This document shows, piece after piece, positions 14,862-24,964 of a DNA stretch of 64,000 nt. The notes beneath the pieces are model-generated. The model was given only the letters and a program-made list of their open reading frames with translations. It was not told where the DNA came from and made no database searches. Source of the stretch: Serendipita indica DSM 11827 (taxonomy: Eukaryota; Basidiomycota; Agaricomycetes; Sebacinales; Serendipitaceae); assembly GCA_910890315.1 (NCBI GenBank), contig CAJVGD010000010.1, positions 744,001 through 808,000 of the forward strand. The letters are read 5' to 3'. The translations under genes and the position numbers were made by a program. How positions within the stretch are numbered: the stretch's first letter is position 1; each line of letters opens with the position of its first letter.

Positions 14862-17276
14862 ATGGTTCTGACGACCTTGGCGCTCGTAAACTCACTCGCT
14901 TATCTTATCACCTCTAATGCACGACCTCTCGAGGTAATATCTGGGACGCAATTGCTACGAGCTGGCGCTCACCATCTCGCAGCGACGCATAACACTATCA
15001 CCCTCCTCTAATGAACCCAATTGGAAGTCGTATGGATGCGTGACGTTGGTACTTTTATTAATCACGACGGAGCGCTCAATCTATCTTCAGAGACAATATT
15101 GCGGCACGCACGCTTACGGGCGCAACACTTATTTCCGACATTCTGACCACGGGTGCATGCCAATCGTTTTGCTTTGGTAAAGGATACAAATATGCTGGTA
15201 CAGAATGGAGCAAGGAATGCTGTAGGTTCGTTTCTTGATACTATACGCGATGGCTAAGCCTTGTAGATTGCGACAACGAATTTCGTAACGGGGGTGTCCC
15301 AGCGGAAACTGGCTGCGATATGCCATGCTCCGGAGACTCAAACGAAACGTGTGGGGGTGGCAACCGTCTCAGTGTCTACGAGAACACTGGCTCCCTGTCC
15401 CCCCCAGAAACAACCTATCCTGGCTGGAGCTCCCAAGGCTGCTACACCGACTCGGTCGCCAACCGTGCACTACCGAACCAGGTCTACGTGGAAGGTGACA
15501 TGAGCGTGGACAAGTGCACGTCCAAATGCTTCAGCCTGGGCTACCATCTCGCTGGTGTCGAATTCGGCCGCGAATGCTTCTGCGCGGATAGCATCGGTTC
15601 TTCTGGTACTCCAGCTACCATTGGATGTGATATACCGTGTACAGGCGCCGGAAACGAGATCTGCGGTGGCGGAGACCGCTTGAACATTTACAAGTATACT
15701 GGCGCATCTGTTCTTCCCTCGACAGGCTTTTGGGCTCTTGAGGGTGAAACTGGATGCTATACGTGCGTTTGGAGCTCTTCTGTGTGCATTCATCTAACGA
15801 AGAGTAGGGATGTCGTCGCCAATCGCGCTCTCGGTTTGCGCGTCTATGTCGACGGACCGATGACTGTATTCAAATGTACTGAAAAGTGCTTCTCTCTGCA
15901 TTATGGTTACGCAGGGGTGGAATATGCCGACGAATGCTACTGCTCCCACTCGATTGGCTCATCTGGCCAGCCGGCTGAGGACGGATGCACCATGGTAAGA
16001 TTCTGACCTGGCTTTCAAAGCGATCTCTGACACGATTAGCCCTGCTCTGGAGACATGTCTACCATTTGTGGTGGTCCCGACAGAATTACCGTCTACAAAT
16101 ATCGAGGCAAAGAATTCCCAGCAGGTGCAACTGTTCTTTCCTCGTACAAGGATTTCACGAGTCAAGGCTGCTACGCCGACTCTGTCCAAGCGCGTATCAT
16201 GACTGGAGTCGCGGCCAACGAAGAAATGACGGTGGAAACGTGCATCGACACCTGCATTGCAGCTGGCTATGAAGTGGCTGGAGTCGAATACGGAACAGAG
16301 TGCTATTGTTCTGCGACTTTGCCTGCAGAGAGCAACAAAGCGACAGACAACTGTATCATGCCGTGCGCCGGAGATTCGACTCACTTGTGCGGTGGAGGGA
16401 ATCGACTCAACGTATACCGATATCAAGTCCCGACAACGACGACGACAACGTCAGCTTCTAGTACCGAGACGAGCACCTCGTCGTCGACGCCTAGCATTTC
16501 TTCTTCTTGGAGATATGCTGGTTGCGTAAACCCACAGTACGAACATTTGGCTAGACTTGATTCGTTTCTGACATGGAACCAAGGCAGAATAGTGCCATCT
16601 TGTCAAGCCAACGCATGGACAGTAGTTTTAGGTCTGATACCATGACCATGACGGCATGTCGTAATCATTGCGGTTCTATTGGCTATGAAGTTTCGGCGGC
16701 ACATGGAGATGTGAGTCGTTTCCACTCGAGTGTACATGAGCTGACGTTTTCCCAAGGCTTGCTGTGCGCTTTTCTCTTCTCCGAGCTTCAATCTCTGATT
16801 CATGGTGCAGGGTGTTTTGAACATCAAATGACTGGATTTTCGTTTTCCGATATGTGTGATGGCGTACGTGTATATCTTTAGGCTGGCTTTACCTGACTGT
16901 CTTCAGGTTTGTCCGGGTGATGACTCTGAGCTATGTGGAGGCAGTTCCACTCTGGCAAGTTATCTGATTGATTTGCTCGCTCCTACTGATCTCTCGTCGT
17001 ATGCAGCTCTCCATTTGGGTCATCGATCCTGCGACGCAGAGTACGAGTACAAGCGCAGGGACATCCACTGGATCCAGCACAGAATCTACGTCGACAAGTA
17101 CAAGTTTGACAGTTGTGTGGTACTGACCGTGACCAGGGGACAGCTGCGGTGAGTGCCAGCAAGCCTTGTTTACACTCTTCTGATATTCTTTATAGGCGTC
17201 TGTTTATTTCCGCACCTCTGGCAATGGCGGGACGACGACGACGACCTCTAGCGCCCCAGTTGTGACCGAGGAATGA
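14862..17276 (+). CDS. Secreted or cell-surface multi-WSC-domain protein
   Basis: WSC domains are Cys-rich carbohydrate-binding modules found in fungal wall sensors and secreted enzymes. A signal peptide (MVLTTLALVNSLAYLITSNA) is followed by four clear WSC domains at about 15.03-15.38, 15.43-15.70, 15.76-16.11 and 16.16-16.42 kb. Each has the C..GY..AG.E...CYC core and a closing C.GDS...CGGGNRL.VY motif. A Ser/Thr linker, likely O-glycosylated, leads to a more diverged fifth WSC that ends CPGDDSELCGGSSTL, then another Ser/Thr stretch. One intron near 16.96 kb appears to use a GC donor. Splicing around 16.5 kb and after 17.1 kb is unsettled, so the C-terminus is provisional. No transmembrane helix was seen, which points to a secreted protein. 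The third and fourth WSC units are copied in inverted orientation near 22 kb. Confidence 0.8.
15839..16395 (+). repeat. Inverted duplicate, arm A
   Basis: This segment covers parts of WSC units 3 and 4 and the intron between them. It matches the reverse complement of 21868-22422 at roughly 85-90% by eye, including the intron. The arms are about 5.5 kb apart. Confidence 0.85.
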
Positions 17277-18295
17277 AGGGCGTCTAGGCTCTTACGCACT
17301 CTTTTGCAAGACTTTTACTCTATTGAATATAATAAACTCGCTTCCTGAGGGATGCAATTCTAGTTCAAGGCATTGGGCTGCGGCGAGTGCGCAGTGCGCG
17401 GTCGACTTGCCCCGGGCGTAGTCCGTCATGGGCTAGAGGTGGATGAATAGAGGATGAGAGAAAGTTTACGGCGAGTTCTACTGCTAATGAACGGCAGCTT
17501 GTTCATCGGGCGTAAGATCTCCGATGCGACTGGTCAGGATTCTTAATTGAAAATATTCCACGACGTTCTTCCTGGATATTATCACCTAGTGCGTCAGGAG
17601 GAAGCGGTCGCACCAGTGATTCGGGATCGCAGGCGCTCTCGACGGGGGGGGAGGGCTTACGTGGCGTACCGCTAGAAATGCAAAGTATGGCGGGGATGCG
17701 CTCATATCGTCGGTCGGAGGAGAGCAAGGGACACGTTTGCCATTGCCCGACATAGGCGGCGGCGGGGGGGTTGGAAGAATATTCATTGTCGAAAACGGAA
17801 GTCCCAACCTCTTAGTATTGCTGCCATGTAGGCTTGCTAAGCTACGGCACGATGGAGTGGACAAGGCGGGGTTGTGGCATGTCGTCGAATATTCTGTACG
17901 TACACCATGTCCCAGCACCTCGAAGCGCCCAAATTGCGCAGGTCCTGCGGGTGCTTGAATGCGCATCCCCTCAAAGGTCAAGTATACTGCAGGCATTCCC
18001 ATTCCATCTCGTGTATGATATCTTTTTCTCGTGTATTTTGGCAATTGGCCATGAGCAGTCGGTCGAGCAGAGTCACTCCAACGAGACGGTCGAGTGCACC
18101 CCGGCCGCCGTGGATTCGGTACCGCGACTAGACGATAAATTGGACGGGCTTATGTGGGTAGCTCGCCCAAGTCTCCCTGACCCCCCCACCACCTTTTGCC
18201 CGTCTCCCTCTCGTGCGGGCAGACGGCATCCACGACCACCAACAACGACGACGACGACAACGATTTAAGCAAGCTATCACGCACACATTCTAGCA
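17277..18295. other. Intergenic stretch, no convincing gene
   Basis: Open frames at 17586-18044 (minus) and 17834-18268 (plus) overlap each other and carry no recognisable domain. It probably holds the WSC gene's 3' region and the promoter of the DUF6699 gene. A G-rich tract lies around 17640-17770. Confidence 0.5.
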
Positions 18296-18415
18296 ATGTG
18301 CGCGATGAGCTCGTCCTTTCCCCGTCCAGCAGCCAGACGACCGCCTTCGCTGCCCGCAACAGCGACGACAACAGCGACAACGACGACGACGATGACGACC
18401 AACAACAACGACACG
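18239..18415 (+). repeat. Degenerate ACG/ACA/AAC triplet tract
   Basis: Two clusters of near-perfect trinucleotides (about 18239-18263 and 18357-18412) flank and overlap the start of the DUF6699 gene. They encode a Thr/Asn run if translation begins at 18296. Confidence 0.7.
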
Positions 18416-19207
18416 ATGAGTGAAGAGGAGCAGCAAAGACTCTTGAGGGCGCCCAGGATGCGCACCGTAGCGCTCCCAGACGTGCCCCCACCGTACTTTA
18501 TCCGTGGCTCTCTCGCCTCTGCATCTGCCTGTACGAGCTCGTCTCCATTATCATCAACATTTACGGACCATTGCTGACTATTTGCTGCAGTCCCCCAGCC
18601 TGGTTCAGGCTCCTCTTCCTCGTCCGCCTCTCCAACTCCAACCGGTCTAGGCCCCATCAACTTTGTGCTCCCTCTAGCGGGTGCATTGGTCCGTCTGACC
18701 GCAGACGAAGCAAGCCGACCTGCCACTTCGCCCGCAACTCAGTACCTGCGCATCGTCTCCCCGCTCCTCCACCCAAACCTCCGTCCAATCTACATTCTCC
18801 CCTCGTCTCATCCACACAATGGCGGCATCGTCACCGTCTACGACGTCCTTTCCTCCATCCACGCCTACCTGCACTCGCCAGTCGAGTCGCGCGACCTTGC
18901 CAAATTCCCCGCGGCTGTCAGGACAGAAGCCCTCTTGCATGCTCAGGAGAGGTGTCTTGTTCGGGGTGTCAGCAAGGACGTTGTCCGTGTCATTGACCTC
19001 TTGGACGGCGCTACCGTCTTTGGTGGCTTGGTCCAGCAGGAAGACGTCGCCAGGCGCTATGTCGCTCCAGGAGAACGTGGAATCGATGGTTGGCAAAGTG
19101 TCACTTGGATTCTCAACATGGTAGAAGGCCCACGCGCTGCTGCTGCGTCTGGCGCCTCCCATGGTCAGGCCCCTCTCGGCCTTGGTCCCTACCAGAGACT
19201 ACGCTGA
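18296..19207 (+). CDS. DUF6699-like basidiomycete protein
   Basis: Exon 1 has a Thr/Asn-rich low-complexity lead encoded by ACG/ACA-type triplets, then MSEEEQQRLLRAPRMRTVAL. An intron of about 60 bp ends at about 18590. Exon 2 starts as a Ser/Pro linker and holds a folded domain: YLRIVSPLLHPNLRPIYILP, VTVYDVLSSIHAYLHSPV and a closing VIDLLDGATVFGGL. This pattern fits my memory of DUF6699, a family of unknown function expanded in mushrooms. An in-frame Met at 18416 could be the true start, dropping the low-complexity lead. Confidence 0.65.
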
Positions 19208-20626
19208 GTCCGTTTTGGGAAAAATCAAACTGGCCGCATTTCATTTTTACATGGACACTGGATACGCTCTTCTTTCTTGGATATTGGCAGGAAAAGAGCC
19301 AGGCTTTGCTCGAGTTGAACTCGTGGTATGTCACCCCGTTTGCCTCAACGTCAACGACGACGTCTGACGTGTGTAGGACACGATACCCCGTTCCCAAACA
19401 GGCCCCTCGTCTCGACTCTTCCCCCTTCCCTTTGCCGCAAAGACGGCCGGGGCGTGCTATTTAGACTGCACAGGAAAAAAGCCCCCCCCACGAGTCATCG
19501 ACTGGTCGTACACTCGAATCGGAGTATCAAACACCCACTCGACGTTGTCGCATCGCTTCTCTCGGGGCGTAGAGGACGCGAGTCTGGGCCCCCCAATGTT
19601 CGTCCTCCCCTCGCTCTCTGTTTGCAGTCACGCGAGGACGACTACAAAAGTGGAATCACAAATCTATCTCATCCACCTCGGAGACTGGAAGCTGTTTATT
19701 GCCCCCTCACCTCCCCGGAATCATCATCACAAGCCCAAGTCTAGCCACGCATCGCCACCATTGAATCCAAGCTCAAATCCAACCCTCGCTAATTGCGTGT
19801 TCCATCTACTTTCCAGTTCCCCAGATACGGACTAGCCCCCCCTATCCACAGTCTGCGCCCATGATGGACCCTACCAACTCCAATCTTCCATTTCCCCTCC
19901 ATCATTTCCCTCATTTTCCTTTTTGGCTCGCATCCACGATTTCTAGTCTATTCTACGTCGGCCTATGTAGGCAAACGCGACGAATAGATTTGGAGGTGCG
20001 ATTGACGCCGAGCTCGAGACTCTGCCGGTTCAACGGGGTTAAGCCCGACGAGTCATCCTCGCGTCCGTCCAACCTCGTTCTTCTCTTCTTCTGCTGCTGC
20101 TGGGATCCCTTGCGGATTGGGTTGGATGCGCACGGCCAGCCATCGTTGTATGATCACGTCTCATTTGACATGGTCACAACTCGGGTGGTCTCTCCTCTCT
20201 TCATTTCCTGAGTGTAGCGCTCGCCGGCGCGTCCCTCCACCGGATCCCAGCACCAATTCCACAACTACAACGTTTTGGCCACTGTCCTACTGCTTGCTCA
20301 TCTCGTTCTCCCACACATTTCCAATCATCCTCCTCCATTCGCTCGTCGTCGTCGGTCACGAAAAAAACCCCAACCCCGTGTAACACCATCCAACGCTTGC
20401 CAAAGAAATATAATCTGTACTACTACCCACCATCATCATCATTCTCGTCCTTTCTTCTTGGTCTACCCCGTCTGCAAAGTGTTGTGCTTTTTTGATCTTG
20501 TCTTTTGCGAGGAGGAGAGGAATACAATCTTTCATTTACGATATTTTACATCTGGTCCCTGTTCAGTAAGCGAAAATGAATTGTGTATTACGATAGTTTC
20601 GGTACAACAAGAAAAAGGGAATGTGG
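19208..20626. other. Pyrimidine-rich intergenic stretch between convergent genes
   Basis: The plus strand is strongly C/T-rich from about 19.4 to 20.5 kb, with repeated CATCATCATC- and CTCTTCTTCTGCTGCTGCTG-like bits. No frame has a recognisable domain. It lies past the stops of both the DUF6699 gene and the minus-strand WSC locus, so it may contain long 3' untranslated regions or a non-coding transcript. Confidence 0.45.
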
Positions 20627-22450
20627 TTAGACCATCCTGGTTGGATACATATACCGCCTACATGCAGGTGTGGCTCCAGTCGTCCCGCACAAATCTCGCT
20701 TGTCTCCCGAGCAAGGTGTAGTACAGCTGGCGTCATACCGGAGTCCATCCACCCCATACCCCAGACAGGTACCCTGGTTTCCATTCAAAGCGGCGAACCC
20801 ATACGAACAAGCTTCGCGGAATCCTAGACAGTCTCGAATCGTCATCCCGGGCGTGCCGTGGACATCATTGCAGAAAGAAGCGATTGTCCTTCGCGAACCG
20901 TTTGCGCATAGCTAAGAAGTCGACAACATCAGTGGCGTGAATACTAGAGCCAAAAAAAGGGTGCAATTGTTACGTACGTAGGGTCGAGACAACCCTTTTG
21001 ATACGTCCACGGTACCACGGCATTGTTCGTCGGGAGAGGGTACTCCCTAAAGTAGGATCGAAAACGCCACGTCTCCAGTAGTCCCACACAGGTCACCAGG
21101 CTTGCCAGAGCAAGCGCTCGAGCACGTGGCCGTATATTCTAGGGTTTCGACAGACTGCGCAAGACAGAAGCAGTGGTCCCCGCTGAGTGCTGCAACTATT
21201 GGTGATTCTGTGTGCAATAGTCGAGGCACGTCTCAATATCCGTGGCCGTCGTTGAGAGAGCCGCAGAAATCTGCTGAGAAACGCCCGAGACAGTCTGTGC
21301 GTAGCTATGTGCGAATACATGAGTACAAGTTCCAACTACGTACATGCGTGGACTCACTTGGGTTCAAGGCAGCCTTTATACGTCCAAGGAGACGGCGTTG
21401 TTCTTTGGAGTCACCGGAAAAGACCTGGTGTACACGGAGAATGCATTTGAGCCGCCGCCGCACAGATCCTTGTCGTTACCAGGGCACATAATGTCGCAGG
21501 TTCCGGTGTATTGGAGATTCCCCACAATCCTTTCCTCGCAGACACATGTCTTGCTGTAAAGTCCCGCAAACGGTCGTTGGTTGGCCGTACAAAAGCCGAT
21601 GCACGATTCAATGTCAGAGTTGTGACTGCCTTTGAACCAAGTTCATGAGCTCTGAGCTTGTTGTCGCATAGCTGTCAGAAATATCAGAAATCCGTCCCTC
21701 CGAAAAGGAGTAGGCGACTCAACGTGTAATCTAGGCAACTGCGTAAGCCCATGGGGCGACGAGATTGTTACCAGGAGTAACGACCGGTTTGGAGCTGTAG
21801 ACATTAAGCCAGTGGGAAATAAGTAAGACAGAAGGGTGACGAGGTAAAGGACCAACGCGATTGAGTCCGCCACACAAATGGGTCGAATCGCCCGCACACG
21901 GCATGATACAGTTATCCAGCTGCCTTGTTGCTGTCTGCAGGCAAAGTCGCAGGGCAATAGCACTCCGTTCCGTATTCGACTCCAGCTACTTCATAGTCAG
22001 CTGCAACGCAGGTGTCGATGCACGTTTCCACTGCCATTTGGCCGTTGGCAGCGACTTGGTTCATGATGCGCGCTTGGACAGAGTCGGTGTAGCAGCCTTG
22101 ACTCGTGAAATCCTTGTACGAGGAAAGAACAGTCGCTCCGGCTGGCAATTCTTTGCCATGATATTTGTAGATGGTAATCCTGTCAGGGCCACCACAAATA
22201 GTAGAGGTGTCTCCAGAGCAAGGCTGCTCACGTCAGATATAGTCACAAGCCAGGTCAGATACTCACCATGGTGCATCCGTCCTCAGTCGATTGCCCAGAT
22301 GAACCAATCGAGTGGAAACAATAGCATTCGTCGGCGTACTCCACCCTGCGTACCCATAGGTCAACGGGAAGCACTTTTCAGTGCATTTGGGTGCAGTCAT
22401 TGGTCCATCGACATAGACGCGTCGGGGAAAGAGTGTGGTACGAATCCAAA
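20627..22450 (-). pseudogene. Decayed multi-WSC gene, inverted relative of the one at 14.9-17.3 kb
   Basis: Reading from the right, this strand has copies of WSC units 3 and 4 (22.42-21.87 kb). Three more diverged WSC-like units follow: one ending CDIMCPGNDKDLCGGGSNAF (about 21.6-21.4 kb), one with CLDYCTQN and TCSSACSGKPGDLCGTTG (21.25-21.05 kb), and one with TIRDCLGFREACSYGFAALN and SCTTPCSGDKRDLCGTTG (20.88-20.63 kb). Against the intact gene, one G is missing in unit 3 (near 22352) and one base is added near the end of unit 4 (near 21924). Both throw the frame, and no start or signal peptide is evident. The downstream units still read openly, so a shorter working gene from about 21.65 kb is possible. 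Confidence 0.6.
21868..22422 (-). repeat. Inverted duplicate, arm B
   Basis: This is the reverse-complement partner of 15839-16395. Similarity includes the intron between the two WSC units and stops just after the LCGG motif of unit 4, so it is a DNA-level copy and not only protein similarity. Confidence 0.85.
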
Positions 22451-23579
22451 GGGAGATCGTAAAGAGGTTTGGTTTTGCTGATACTAGAACCCTTTTACCA
22501 CAATCGACGTTACTGAAGCTCCATTGACTGTTGTTTCGGGTGACAGACGGAGGTCATGTTAACGAGTTTAATGCTTCAGGTCCATCAGCAAATGTCGCGG
22601 TCGCTTCACATTCCCGGTGTTTTCTCTTCGCACACTCAGTTGCTTGTTGACATCCTGGCGAGGCACAAAGCGCGACAGTCTGTTGGAGGTTTGGGTAGCT
22701 CAGTTTTGGTGACAACAGCCTTCCAAGATTGACAGTTTGTATTGTTAGAGTGAACTGAATCCTGGTAGCATCGAACTCTCTGAGGGAGACCTATCAAAAG
22801 TTGGGCAACAGCGTAATCTTGTCTATAACGCTGAATTTCGATGATATGTAACGACTCTCAGATTCCGCAACGAATAAAAGAGGCGCGAGTCTGACGGGTT
22901 GGTTGTGGTCAAGTCCAAGCTGGGTATCAGCCCTCCACTGAATGGAGAGCGAGGTCACTACCACCAGGTTATTTACCCTCAGACTGGTTCCCGATCTGTA
23001 TGATGATGTGTACATCTGGAGACGCTGTTCCGATGGATGTTCGGGCTACAATCTTCGGCGAGCTCCTCTTCTGACATTGGGTGATTGGATGATGCCTCCA
23101 TCAGACTTCTGGGAGATACTGCTGCAGATAGAATGTCTTGGGATGAGCAGCGTCTCGGCAGACTTTCATTTCCAAAGTTTGCCTCCGAAGCACCCTCTGC
23201 ACACGCTGGACAATACCCATCTTGGATCCAGCATTTTGGAAATGCTCACATACACTCAAATCGAGAAATCTAGTGGTATTACGACTCTCGCGGACATTCA
23301 CAGTTGGAACGATATCTTGCCTTGGACGAGGGGTCCTTCGGAGCCGTTATTTTGTTCATGAACACAAGCCTGGAATAGTCCCATGCGACGAATGCATTAT
23401 CGATATGCACATATTTTGCAGGAGCCGAGGACTGAGGTAGGAGCACAAGTTTGGTCGAAGTTGGGACGAGTCTCACGAAGAATTGATGAGGCCTCCACCG
23501 TAAGTTGTTCCGTAAAGTGCAGGTAATCAGTGGATTTCGCATTTGGACAGAGTAATATAGTCCATCGAGTCCAAAGCAA
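22451..23579. other. Stretch without a recognised gene
   Basis: A plus-strand frame at 22942-23361 (about 140 residues, starting MESEVTTTRLFTLRLVPDLY) is the longest, but it has no domain I recognise and no flanking exons. The stretch sits between the decayed WSC locus and the end of eIF2-alpha and may contain gene remnants. Confidence 0.4.
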
Positions 23580-24816
23580 CTAGATGCCTTCTTCGTCCGT
23601 GTCATCTCCTGACACCTCGGCGTTTTCTTTTGCGGCATCCGCCATCATTGCCGCAAGGTCCGTATCTTCCGTCTCCGAAATAGCTTTGGGCTAGTACCCG
23701 GGTTAGCCACCTTGGAACTCGCCTGGATGAACATGAGCATACCTTCATCTTGACGACAAGCGATCCACCATCTTCCTCGATAGATGTCTGTATGCATTCT
23801 ATAGCCCTATCTAATCTCTCTATGGCGGCTGTCTGTGAAATAAAGCAACCGTCATTCACTGCTGAGAGTTGTAACGACCCAGCGCACCTTGTCAGTGGCA
23901 TTGCTTCCGAGAACATACAGAGGCGGGGCCACAAGTTTGGCCTTGATTGGCACAGTCTCTGTTCCGACTGCCTCGCCTGCACGAAGAGCGCGCTTGATTG
24001 CATCGATGCCCCCAGATGTGTAGCAGGTGAGCTCTATATCAGCTCGCAACTTGATGGGCTGCGGCGTGAGTCGCCGAGCGATAGTATTAAGAAGTACATC
24101 CAGCGTTTCCTGAGGTATTGAAAGGCCCGCAAAGACTGTATCCGGCTCCCTGTGAGTCCAATGGTGAGGCTGGGCGGCAGGTGCGAAGAAAAGTAAAAGA
24201 CGCACGTAAGGGCGAGCTTGAAAGCATCATACGTGTGCCCATATTTGTCTGCGAGTGGCCATACGATTTGTTCGTACAGAGCCTCTAGACGCGAATCGTC
24301 AACACCAGCAACCGCCGCAGTCTCCTCTGGCGCCTCCTCTGCGCCTTCGTGGGGTTTGCTGGATGGCGCAGCTGTACGAGATGCGACGTGTCTCACGATG
24401 GATGCGATTATTTTTGACTTAGTGTATCGTTCGTCGCATTTTGCAATGTCTTCTGGAGACACTCGGCGTTTGGAGAGATCGATGTATCCTGTAGACAGTT
24501 TAGGCGACAATTTATGGCGTGTTTTATTGGAAACAGACCCTTTTCCTTGTCTACTCGGAGTACGACGACGACTTCGTTTCGGCCAACGCGTATGAGCTTT
24601 TGGATTGACCTGATTCGCCGCCTTGAGAGCTCTGCAAGCAGAATCATGCCTTCTATGTTGTCATACTCGAGCTATAGGCTGGGTGTTAGGCGGGGAAATG
24701 CCAACCACCATGGCTTGCCTCACCAGCTTCACATAAGCACCCATTTCTCCAATCTGTCGGACTTGAACCATTACTAGTTCATCGATTTCTGGGAATCTGG
24801 ATTTGTAGTACCGCAT
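23580..24816 (-). CDS. SUI2: Translation initiation factor eIF2 subunit alpha
   Basis: eIF2-alpha is the regulatory subunit of the eIF2 GTPase complex that brings Met-tRNAi to the 40S ribosome. The start [20 protein letters not shown] opens the S1-type beta-barrel. Exon 2 has [20 protein letters not shown]; the Ser in ELSRRR is the Ser51-type site phosphorylated by Gcn2-class kinases, and it is present. The helical middle ([40 protein letters not shown]) and the C-terminal alpha/beta domain ([17 protein letters not shown]) follow. The last exon ends with the usual acidic tail ...DDTDEEGI. An insert of about 25 residues rich in Ala/Glu/Pro lies in the middle helical part. Five to six small introns. 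Head to head with the CCCH gene. Confidence 0.96.
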
Positions 24817-24964
24817 CGTGAGATCCAAGTTTATTTCACCACCTTTACATCTTAGCCACCCACACCCTACAAAGCTAGGCCCGAGCTCGCAGCACACTCC
24901 ATCGACCAATCGCCGCCAGTCCGTCAACGAGATTCTCAGCAAATTAGCCAGCAAACATTCATCG
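24817..24964. promoter_or_regulatory. Divergent promoter between eIF2-alpha and the CCCH gene
   Basis: 148 bp lie between the eIF2-alpha start (24816) and the likely CCCH start (24965). The CCCH frame stays open through this stretch, so a longer N-terminus cannot be excluded. Confidence 0.5.

Noticed and set aside
17586-18044. Minus-strand frame of 152 codons with a Pro run
   Set aside because: It has no domain, no exon partners, and a composition driven by a G-rich tract on the opposite strand.
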